From assembly GCA_020723365.1 (NCBI GenBank), contig DYJB01000183.1, positions 1 through 5,445 on the forward strand: DNA of 5,445 nt, read 5' to 3'. Every line of letters begins with the position of its first letter. Positions within the stretch are counted from its first letter, which is position 1. Both the position numbers and the translations under genes were made by a program. Shown here piece by piece: positions 1-5,445 of the stretch. Source of the DNA: Candidatus Aquidulcis sp. (GTDB lineage Bacteria; Chloroflexota; Anaerolineae; Anaerolineales; E44-bin32). Under the pieces are notes generated by a model. That model was not told where the DNA came from, made no database searches, and worked only from the letters and a program-made list of their open reading frames with translations.

Positions 1-1084
1 ACCAGCGCAGCGCTGCCGGGAGGCCCAGGTCGTCCAGGTGCGAGGGCCGCAGATCGGCGATCAGGCGCTGCAGCTCATCCAGTGAGCGCGTCACCAGACT
101 CTCCAACTGACGCACATTCTGATGGGCACGCGACGGATCGCTGGCCATGGCGCTCTCGATGCCGCGCAGGCCCAGGCCCAGCGCCGTCAGCGCCTGACCG
201 GTCTCATCATGCAGCTCGCGGGCGATGCGCTGCCGCTCGGCCTCCTGGGCGCCGACGTTGCGGCGCATCATCTCGATGCGCAGCGCCTCGCGTGCGTCCG
301 CCTCGCGCAATTGGGCTTGCTGCAGGCGGGCGATCTCCACCCGCTGCTCGACCTCGAAGCTGCGCAGGAAACGCATCACGAAGTAGGAGGCCAGGATGGC
401 CATGCCGGCGCGCAGGAGCTGGACGGGAAAGCCGAAGACGGCCTGGAACAGGTCGGAGTTGATGACCGTCGAGGGAGGCAGGACACTCTGGCGCGGGAAA
501 GTCTGCCCGACCAGGCCATAGATCACGAAGGCCAGCGCCGCCATGGCGCAGTCCAGCCCGAACTGAGGCAGCCCGGAACGCACGAATTCACGGCGCTGGT
601 GGAGAAGTCCGGCAGCCGCCAGCACCGCCGCCGGAACGGCCAGCATGTAGCGCGACCAGACATCGACGGCGTCCCAGAAGGCCACGGAAATGCCCAGGCG
701 GCCCAGCAGGACGAAGCTGCCCAGCAGCCACAGCACCGAGAGCGCCAGCGATTCGACCCAGCGCAGGCGGGGCGCCGCCCGAGGGCGGTCGAGCAGAGTC
801 GCCCCAAACATGCCCAGCGTCAGGAAGGAAACGGCCAGCAGTGCGATGCGCAGCAGTTCCCAGGCGTTGTGGCCCGGGATCGCCCAGGGGAGGATTTCGA
901 GCCGGTCGAACATCTCAAGCCACTCATGCGAGCCGTGAATCAGCCCGAAGGCGGCCAGCGGTCCGAGCGCCACGCGCAGGCGGGCGTTGGAGCCGTGGCC
1001 GCGCTCCAGCAGCACGGCCAGCCCCATGACGAAGAACGCCAACCCATAGAAGAAGAAGATCAGGACGTAGCTGGTGGTGTCCAT
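1..1084 (-). CDS. Multi-TM sensor histidine kinase, HisKA_3 type, C-terminus beyond window
   Basis: Inner-membrane two-component sensor kinase; 361 codons are visible from an ATG at 1084 and the frame is still open at the edge. About seven hydrophobic segments lie near residues 5-24, 42-60, 78-99, 112-129, 143-161, 178-197 and 222-241. A charged, probably coiled-coil linker follows (242-285, e.g. EVEQRVEIARLQQAQLRE), then the HisKA_3 dimerisation domain. Its H-box reads ERQRIARELHDETGQALTA, with phosphoacceptor His292. The following Asp293 and Gln297 fit the DxxxQ motif tied to phosphatase activity in NarX-type kinases. The X-box-like LRPSHLDDLGLPAAL sits near 345-359. The HATPase_c domain is off-window. 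No periplasmic PAS or Cache domain is seen, so sensing is presumably by the membrane domain (inference). The start has no clear Shine-Dalgarno; an in-frame GTG at 1102 is an alternative. Such kinases usually pair with a LuxR/NarL-type regulator, probably next to the left. Signal unknown. Confidence 0.93.
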   Translation of the reverse strand, partial: MDTTSYVLIFFFYGLAFFVMGLAVLLERGHGSNARLRVALGPLAAFGLIHGSHEWLEMFDRLEILPWAIPGHNAWELLRIALLAVSFLTLGMFGATLLDRPRAAPRLRWVESLALSVLWLLGSFVLLGRLGISVAFWDAVDVWSRYMLAVPAAVLAAAGLLHQRREFVRSGLPQFGLDCAMAALAFVIYGLVGQTFPRQSVLPPSTVINSDLFQAVFGFPVQLLRAGMAILASYFVMRFLRSFEVEQRVEIARLQQAQLREADAREALRIEMMRRNVGAQEAERQRIARELHDETGQALTALGLGLRGIESAMASDPSRAHQNVRQLESLVTRSLDELQRLIADLRPSHLDDLGLPAALRW

Positions 1085-1092
1085 CGAAGAGC

Positions 1093-1098
1093 AGTGTA
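1093..1098 (-). promoter_or_regulatory. Candidate -10 element of the kinase gene
   Basis: On the minus strand, TGCTACACT resembles an extended -10 (TGn followed by TACACT, four of six matches to TATAAT). It ends eight bases before the kinase ATG, so transcription would start within a few bases of the start codon, giving a leaderless or near-leaderless mRNA. That fits the lack of a ribosome binding site. No convincing -35 lies 16-18 bases upstream. This is a pattern match only. Confidence 0.3.
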
Positions 1099-1386
1099 GC
1101 ACTGGCGGGATGCCGACGGAAGCGAAGATGGGAGTCGTCCATTTGCAGACCCTTGCCTTCCCCGGCGGGAAGCCGGAAAACCGGACCTCCGGCGCAGGAA
1201 TTCGCCGCCCCGACCGGCAGGTACGATGACGGCTGATGGTCTCGGACCTGGAGCCTCTCGTCCGGCCAACCGGGGGCGACGTCAGCGGTCAGGTGGAGAC
1301 GGCCTGGCACGGCCAGAACGTCGGTGGCCTTCGCCGTGCTGAGCGCGAGCAGTCGCGCCCGCGTGGCCTGTTCGCCGGCCCATTGC

Positions 1387-1415
1387 TTGCCCTGACCCTG
1401 GATGTGCTGTAGAGT
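1387..1415 (+). promoter_or_regulatory. Candidate sigma70-type promoter for the rightward block
   Basis: TTGCCC at 1387-1392 and TAGAGT at 1410-1415 are separated by exactly 17 bases. Each matches four of six bases of the consensus hexamers (TTGACA, TATAAT). Transcription would begin near 1422, leaving about a 30-base leader before the ATG at 1452. The optimal spacing and position just upstream of a strong Shine-Dalgarno support it, but chance matches of this quality are common. Confidence 0.35.
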
Positions 1416-1431
1416 GGAATTGGCCGGCCCG

Positions 1432-1447
1432 CCTCCCCCGGGAGGAG
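1432..1447 (+). promoter_or_regulatory. Strong ribosome binding site inside a small hairpin
   Basis: GGGAGGAG at 1440-1447 lies four bases before the ATG at 1452, a near-perfect Shine-Dalgarno that selects this start for the methyltransferase remnant. Immediately upstream, CCTCC (1432-1436) can pair with GGAGG (1441-1445) across the four-base loop CCCG. This would make a short all-G/C stem, apart from one A-U pair, that hides the ribosome binding site. The pairing is visible in the sequence; any regulatory role is inference. Confidence 0.45.
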
Positions 1448-1451
1448 ACCC

Positions 1452-2271
1452 ATGCCCACCCGTCACCGCACTCCAGGCCGCTTTCGGTCCACTCGCAGTG
1501 GGTCCCCGCGCTGCACTTCAGGCATCTCATCCGCATCGCAGCAGCTCCCACCCCCACACGCGTACGACGCTGAATGGATTCTGCACAACCCGATGGGGCT
1601 GAATGCCCTCTGGCTAGACGGAGAGATTGTGCCAGGAGAGGGCCCTGCGGCCCGGGATGCGCGTCCTCGACCTGGGGTGCGGCAGGGCGATCTCGAGCAG
1701 CTTTCTGGGGCGAGAGGACGGGGTCCAGGTTTGGCGACGGATCGATGGATCCCGCCTACCGACGGCCTTCGCCGCATTGAAGAGGCGGGCCTGTCCGACC
1801 CACGCCGATGCGCGCAACCTCCTGTAGGCGGCAGCCTCTTTCGATGCGCTCGCCCGCTGGGGTGCGCACATCTGCTTCGGCACGGACGACCTGTTCCTGA
1901 GGTACAGGCAGAGGTTCGTCCGCGCCGACGGGCAGCTCATCATCGTGGTCCCGGTCTGCATGCAAGGGCTGCGCGGCCCGCTTCCCGAGCATCTCAGGCC
2001 TCTTGGGGCACAGGAATGCTGGACCCGGCGCACAACAGAATGGTGGCGTCAGTCTTGGAGCGGCACGAGGCTGGTGAGGGTCCAGCGCGCCGACAGCCTT
2101 CCGGATGGCTGGAGGCTCTGGCAGCAAGGGAAGCTGCCCCGCCAGGCAGCCGGCGACGACAGCCCGGGATGGGCGAGTGCTATCCGGGTCCTCGAGGCCG
2201 ACGGTGGACGGTACGACGGTGGACGGTATGTGGGTTTCTACAGAATGATCGCCGAGGTAGCGCCCAGCTGA
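1452..2271 (+). pseudogene. Decayed class I SAM-dependent methyltransferase
   Basis: Homology-like segments run in order but change frame. Positions ~1555-1625 read AEWILHNPMGLNALWL. Then, shifted by one frame, 1630-1733 read CQERALRPGMRVLDLGCGRA, containing SAM-binding motif I (VLDLGCG). The frame switches back at about 1733 (missing base after VQVW) for ATDRWIPPTDGLRRIEEAGL, and again near 1790 to THADARNLL. There a TAG stop (1825-1827) sits where family members usually carry a proline. The same frame then continues to the tail: FGTDDLFLRYRQRFV, GQLIIVVP, PLPEHLRP, EWWRQSW, SLPDGWRLW and GFYRMIAEV, ending at TGA 2269-2271. The class I family transfers methyl from SAM; the substrate is unknown. 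The region aligning with the usual SVDSYHYFGTDD segment has diverged (ARWGAHICFGTDD). A 15-bp duplication lies near the end. The first 34 codons after ATG 1452 match nothing I know. The number of separate lesions argues for true decay rather than sequencing error. Confidence 0.85.
2199..2228 (+). repeat. 15-bp tandem duplication near the pseudogene 3' end
   Basis: CGACGGTGGACGGTA occurs twice back to back (2199-2213 and 2214-2228) with no mismatch. It is a multiple of three, so it adds five codons and the reading becomes DGGRYDGGRY. Relatives, as I recall them, have a single such segment before the final GF-R-V stretch. Perfect identity suggests a recent replication-slippage event after the gene had lost constraint. 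Confidence 0.85.
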
Positions 2272-2365
2272 GCTGACGAACCGAGACATCCCGCCGAACA
2301 GCCCGCCGGAGGCCACCGATGCAACCTGCGGCGAGCCACATCTGCCACGAACAGGAGCGCAGCCC

Positions 2366-3217
2366 ATGGCCATCATGTCCATCCGAGGGGTCCCGCTGTT
2401 CGTGGAGGTTGTTGGGCGCGGGTATCCGCTGGCGCTCATGCATGGAGGCCCCGGGCAGGATTACACCAGCCTCCTGCCTCTCAAGCCGCTGGCGGATCAG
2501 TTCACCCTGGTCTTCTATGATCACCGCTGCAACGGCCAGTCCGTCGGGGCCGATCAATCGACCATGACGATGGAGAACCTGACGGCGGACGCCGACGCAC
2601 TTCGACAAGAGCTTGGCTTCGAGAAGTGGGCCGTCCTCGGCCACTCATTCGGCGGCCAGGTGGCCCTGGAGTACGCGCTTCGCTACCCACAGAGACTGTC
2701 ACACCTGGTCCTGATGAACAGTGGCGCCGACAACTGGTGGGCGGAGACGCACTCGTCGCAGTTGCTCGCCCGACGTGGCTACAAGCCAGCCGCCGTGGAG
2801 GCAACCCGTCGGTTCTTCACCGGCGAGGTCACCCCCGCCAACTACTACTCCGCCTTCTTCAAGTTCATGCTCGCCTACTTCTACCGCTTCCCGTTGCTCA
2901 CGTACGCCCGCGCGATCGCCACCGGGCCCAAGATCTTCTACCGCCCTGAAGCCACGATCTTCGGCTATCGGCATGTGGTCAAGGGCTGGACCGTCATGGA
3001 TCGGCTGGCTGAGATCCGAGTGCCGACGCTGGTCATTGCGGGCCGCTGGGACTTCCTGTTCCCGCCGGAGCATCAGGCGATCCTGGCGGATCGGCTGCCG
3101 AATGCCAGGCTCGAGCTCGTCGAGCGCGCCGGCCACAACCCTCACATTGAACGGCCCGCCGTGGTTCTCCCGGCGATCCGGGGCTTCCTTGGGGCTGGGA
3201 AGTCGGCGCATCCCTAG
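2366..3217 (+). CDS. Alpha/beta hydrolase, proline-iminopeptidase-like
   Basis: A 283-residue cytoplasmic-looking hydrolase with no signal peptide. The oxyanion-loop motif HGGPG is at 26-30, YDHRCNGQS at 51-59, and the nucleophile elbow GHSFGG at 92-97 (Ser94). The acid is probably Asp229 in AGRWDFLFPP, and the general base His257 in AGHNPH. Residues ~124-211 form the expected cap insertion, rich in aromatic residues (NYYSAFFKFMLAYFYRF). HGGPG is typical of the prolyl aminopeptidase (S33) branch, but that branch also includes esterases and amidases, so the substrate is open. The ATG at 2366 follows AGGAG (2353-2357) at an eight-base spacing; an in-frame ATG at 2375 is a weaker alternative. 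It starts 94 bases after the methyltransferase remnant, with no terminator that I can see between them. All three catalytic residues are present and the gene looks intact. Confidence 0.92.
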   Translation: MAIMSIRGVPLFVEVVGRGYPLALMHGGPGQDYTSLLPLKPLADQFTLVFYDHRCNGQSVGADQSTMTMENLTADADALRQELGFEKWAVLGHSFGGQVALEYALRYPQRLSHLVLMNSGADNWWAETHSSQLLARRGYKPAAVEATRRFFTGEVTPANYYSAFFKFMLAYFYRFPLLTYARAIATGPKIFYRPEATIFGYRHVVKGWTVMDRLAEIRVPTLVIAGRWDFLFPPEHQAILADRLPNARLELVERAGHNPHIERPAVVLPAIRGFLGAGKSAHP

Positions 3218-3318
3218 CGAACAGGCGCCCGGCCGGCGATGATGAGGTTGGCGACTTGATCCGCCGCTTGCGGCCGGGTGACCCGGGGCCCGCGCTCTGG
3301 GGTCGGAGACGGCATGCC

Positions 3319-4872
3319 ATGAACACCAAGCAGGCACTCCTCGGTTCCCTGGCGGTCGGCGCCGGGTTGGCCCTCGTGGCGCGCAGGGCTTTCGCCGCCG
3401 CGGCGCCGTCGAGCTCCGCCGGTGGCGGCCCGCTACACGCCGCCGTCGGCGCCTACCTCGAGCAGCAGATGCATCGGCTGAGGATTCCGGGCGCAGCGCT
3501 GGCGATCATCGAGGGCGACCGCATCGCGCACCTGCGTGGCTTCGGCCGGGCGCGTCCCCATGGGGAGACGCCGACCCCTCAGACCCCCTTCGTGCTCGGC
3601 TCGACGACCAAGTCCATCACCGCGCTGGCGGTCATGCAGCTCGTGGAGGCAGGAAGGATCGACTTGGACGCGCCCGTCCAGCGCCATCTGCCGTGGTTCC
3701 GAGTTGCTGACCTCGCCGCCTCGGCCCAGATGACCGTGCGCCACCTGCTGAACCAGACGAGCGGCCTGCCGATGGTGGCGGGGATGGTCAACCTGGCGAA
3801 CCTGGACGAGGATCCCGGTGCGGCGGAGCGTCAGGCTCGGGCGCTCTCCACCCTGGTCCTTAGCCGAGAGGTCGGCGCCGGGTTTGAGTACTCCAATCTG
3901 AACTACAACGTGCTGGGACAGGTCGTGGAGGCTGCCAGCGGCGAGCCGTACGCGGCGTATGTGCGTCGTCACATCTTCGAGCCGCTCGGCATGCGGCACA
4001 GCTACACCACGAAGGCCGAGGCCCTGAGGGATAACCTGGCCGTGGGTCACCGCCACTGGTTCGGCCACCCCGTTCCGGCTCGCCATCTGCCTCTTGCGGC
4101 TGGATCGATCGCCTCCGGACAGCTGATCTCCTGCTCGGAGGATATGGCGCACTACCTGATCGCCCACCTCAACGGCGGCCGGTTTGGCGGCCATCGCATC
4201 CTCTCGGAGACCGGGGTCGCGGATATGCACCGGGGGGTGGCGGAGCAGCGCGTGATGGGCTCGCTGGTGGCAAGCTACGGAATGGGATGGTTCGTCAACA
4301 CCGTCGCAGGGACGATGCTCATCTCTCACGGTGGCAACGTCCCGGACTACGCCTCGTTCATCGGGCTGCTGCCGGAGCAGCACAAGGGTATCGTCCTGCT
4401 GTTCAATGCCGATCCGTGGGGACTGCCGTTCGTCATCGCCGAAGTCGGGGAAGGCGCGGCCGCCGTCCTGGCTGGCGGCGCGCCCCCCGCGATCAAGCTT
4501 GGGTTCATCCCTGGGGTCATGCGCGCCCAGCCCCTGCTTCCCCTGCTTCAGATCGCCGGGGTCCTCTCCACGCTGCGTCGGCTGCGGCGATGGAGGGCCC
4601 AGCCGGCCCGTCGCCCCCGCACAGGGGTCACGGCCATGAAGGACGTCCTGCTTCCGCTGCTCCCGAACCTGTCGCTGGCTGCCCTGCCGGTCTATCTGCG
4701 CTCCAGCGGCCTGCTTCGCTACATGGACCTGTACATGCCGGACTTCGCATGGCTGGCGCGGATCTGCGGCGGCTTCGCCGCGGTCTGGGCCTTCGTGCGA
4801 ACCGGACTTGTCCTGCGGGCGAGAGCCTCCTCGACCCATTCGCCGGCCGGGCAGCCCGCCATGAAGCCGTGA
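3319..4872 (+). CDS. Beta-lactamase-family serine hydrolase with C-terminal membrane segments
   Basis: A 517-residue protein of the class C beta-lactamase/penicillin-binding-protein-like family. It starts with a signal-like segment (MNTKQALLGSLAVGAGLALV, possible cleavage after AFA at 24-26). Catalytic motifs are GSTTKS (Ser95 and Lys98 as SxxK), YSN at 191-193, and HGG at 337-339 replacing the KTG box. HGG is common in esterases and D-amino-peptidases of this family and rarer in true beta-lactamases. The catalytic domain ends near 380. The remaining ~130 residues are hydrophobic, with membrane segments near 443-460 and 476-499 and a weaker one at ~403-422, so the enzyme domain is probably held at the outer face of the membrane. 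The chosen ATG has GGAG ten bases upstream; an upstream TTG at 3256 would bury the signal peptide. It lies 101 bases after the hydrolase. An exported esterase, amidase or peptidase is more likely than antibiotic resistance. Confidence 0.9.
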   Translation: MNTKQALLGSLAVGAGLALVARRAFAAAAPSSSAGGGPLHAAVGAYLEQQMHRLRIPGAALAIIEGDRIAHLRGFGRARPHGETPTPQTPFVLGSTTKSITALAVMQLVEAGRIDLDAPVQRHLPWFRVADLAASAQMTVRHLLNQTSGLPMVAGMVNLANLDEDPGAAERQARALSTLVLSREVGAGFEYSNLNYNVLGQVVEAASGEPYAAYVRRHIFEPLGMRHSYTTKAEALRDNLAVGHRHWFGHPVPARHLPLAAGSIASGQLISCSEDMAHYLIAHLNGGRFGGHRILSETGVADMHRGVAEQRVMGSLVASYGMGWFVNTVAGTMLISHGGNVPDYASFIGLLPEQHKGIVLLFNADPWGLPFVIAEVGEGAAAVLAGGAPPAIKLGFIPGVMRAQPLLPLLQIAGVLSTLRRLRRWRAQPARRPRTGVTAMKDVLLPLLPNLSLAALPVYLRSSGLLRYMDLYMPDFAWLARICGGFAAVWAFVRTGLVLRARASSTHSPAGQPAMKP

Positions 4873-4924
4873 ACCCAGACAGGCCATGGCTTCGCCTTCG
4901 CGTGTCGAACGGAGGACATCAGCA

Positions 4925-5445
4925 ATGAGTTCAGACGTCGGACCCTACCAGGTGGTGGAATTCCCGCCGGGCCGCCGCATCTGGGTGAACGCCCTAGAGC
5001 TGTCCTGGCCGGCTCATCCCATCTTCGGCTTGCTGGAAGTGGACGTCACGCTACCGCGGAAGCTGATGGCGGAGCACAAGCAGCGCACCGGCGAGACGCT
5101 CTCCTTCGCCGGCTTCCTGGCCTGCTGCTTGGCTCAGGCCGTGGAGGAGGACAAGTCGATCCAGGGTTTTCGCAAGGGCGATCGGAAGCTCGTCTTGTTT
5201 GATGACGTCAACGTCGGGTTGATGGTCGAACGGCAGGTGGGCGAGAAGCGCACCCTGATGGGGCACGTCATCCGGGCCGCGAACCGGAAGACCTTCCGGG
5301 AGATACACGATGAGATTCGCAAGGTGCAATCAGACCCGGTGCCGCCCGGAAGAGGAATGCCCAGCTGGTTCCGTTCCCTCTTGTCTCTGCCATGGCCGCT
5401 CTCCAAGCTGATCATCGGCCTGCTTCGCGCCAACAGCCGCCGCGA
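4925..5445 (+). CDS. Freestanding E2-like acyltransferase (2-oxoacid dehydrogenase catalytic domain), 3' end beyond window
   Basis: 173 codons are visible and the frame is open at the edge. The start ATG follows GGAGG (4911-4915) at a nine-base spacing and lies 52 bases after the previous stop. The sequence fits the chloramphenicol-acetyltransferase/E2 fold: HPIFGLLEVDVTLPRKLM (31-48), SFAGFLACCLAQAVEED (60-76), and LVLFDDVNVGLMVER (89-103), the usual strand leading to the substrate channel. A basic, hydrophobic stretch at 147-173 (WFRSLLSLPWPLSKLIIGLL) follows. There is no N-terminal lipoyl domain and no peripheral-subunit-binding domain, and no E1 or E3 gene is visible. It is therefore unlikely to be a canonical pyruvate-dehydrogenase component; an acyltransferase using CoA or another carrier is an inference. 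The HxxxDG active-site motif of this family would lie past the right edge, so catalytic competence cannot be judged here. Confidence 0.85.
   Translation, partial: MSSDVGPYQVVEFPPGRRIWVNALELSWPAHPIFGLLEVDVTLPRKLMAEHKQRTGETLSFAGFLACCLAQAVEEDKSIQGFRKGDRKLVLFDDVNVGLMVERQVGEKRTLMGHVIRAANRKTFREIHDEIRKVQSDPVPPGRGMPSWFRSLLSLPWPLSKLIIGLLRANSRR

Larger units (their letters stand above)
1085..1451. other. Divergent region with no assignable gene
   Basis: This stretch separates the leftward kinase from the rightward methyltransferase remnant. It contains candidate promoters for both, at its two ends. Between about 1205 and 1430 the minus strand is open with roughly 80 percent G/C in third positions (peptide piece TDVLAVPGRLHLTADVAP). 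The opposite strand in the same register has an equally codon-like 58-codon reading from an ATG at 1236 to a stop near 1411. Because both strands score alike, third-position bias cannot decide. I recognise neither product, and neither has a good ribosome binding site. The stretch may be a remnant of another lost gene or simply GC-rich non-coding DNA. Confidence 0.5.

Noticed and set aside
122..1099. Long plus-strand open frame (325 codons)
   Set aside because: It is exactly antisense to the histidine kinase codons. Its product is low-complexity (many Q, H, R, E) with no motif, while the minus strand gives a clear H-box and membrane helices.
1600..1830. Programmed frameshifting as an explanation for the methyltransferase frame changes
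   Set aside because: Three shifts plus a stop codon within about 200 bases, without an obvious slippery heptamer at each site, fit decay far better than recoding.
1756..2439. Minus-strand frame of 227 codons across the pseudogene and hydrolase start
   Set aside because: The plus strand over this span aligns with methyltransferase and hydrolase motifs. The minus reading has none and crosses two unrelated genes.
3256..3318. Upstream TTG start for the serine hydrolase
   Set aside because: It would add 21 residues (rich in R, P and G) ahead of the signal segment and has no good ribosome binding site; ATG 3319 gives a normal signal peptide.
3218..3318. Terminator between the two hydrolase genes
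   Set aside because: The only pairing seen (GACCC with GGGTC around 3280-3304) is a short stem with a large loop and no T tract, so it is not convincing.
3319..4872. Antibiotic-resistance beta-lactamase
   Set aside because: HGG replaces KTG and a membrane tail follows the catalytic domain; the family includes many esterases and peptidases, so resistance is not supported.
3433..4887. Long minus-strand open frame (484 codons)
   Set aside because: It is antisense to the serine hydrolase. Open only because of GC-rich codons; no domain is recognisable, and the plus strand carries all catalytic motifs.

Overview
This is a GC-rich bacterial window with strongly G/C-ending codons. It holds one gene on the minus strand at the left edge, a roughly 370-base divergent region, and a rightward block of one decayed gene followed by three intact-looking genes, the last cut by the right edge. 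The protein types (a multi-TM HisKA_3 histidine kinase, a proline-iminopeptidase-like hydrolase with a DHRCNGQS segment, a beta-lactamase-fold serine hydrolase with a membrane tail, and a freestanding E2-like acyltransferase) remind me of environmental Chloroflexota (Anaerolineae-like) genomes. That is a recollection of family look-alikes, not a computed placement, and other GC-rich soil or sediment bacteria are possible.

Layout. Positions 1084 to 1 (minus) encode the N-terminal 361 residues of a NarL/LiaS-type sensor histidine kinase: about seven membrane helices, a linker helix and the phosphoacceptor H-box. The ATPase domain, and probably a partner response regulator, lie beyond the left edge. 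Positions 1085-1451 are a divergent region with candidate promoters on both strands and no gene I can assign. Positions 1452-2271 (plus) are a class I SAM-dependent methyltransferase pseudogene: three frame changes, an in-frame stop and a 15-bp tandem duplication break an otherwise recognisable protein. It still has a plausible promoter and a strong Shine-Dalgarno sequence. Then come an alpha/beta hydrolase (2366-3217), an exported or membrane-anchored beta-lactamase-family serine hydrolase (3319-4872), and the start of a 2-oxoacid-dehydrogenase E2-like acyltransferase without a lipoyl domain (4925 to the right edge).

The rightward genes share strand and close spacing (94, 101 and 52 bases between them), so co-transcription is likely. 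Together they look like small-molecule or lipid acyl-group chemistry (ester or amide hydrolysis, acyl transfer, and formerly methylation), but no substrate can be read from the sequence. I see no tRNA, rRNA, CRISPR array, insertion sequence or phage gene. The best candidates for a second look are the decayed methyltransferase with its intact-looking expression signals, the kinase's multi-TM sensor region, and the hydrolase/hydrolase/acyltransferase cluster.
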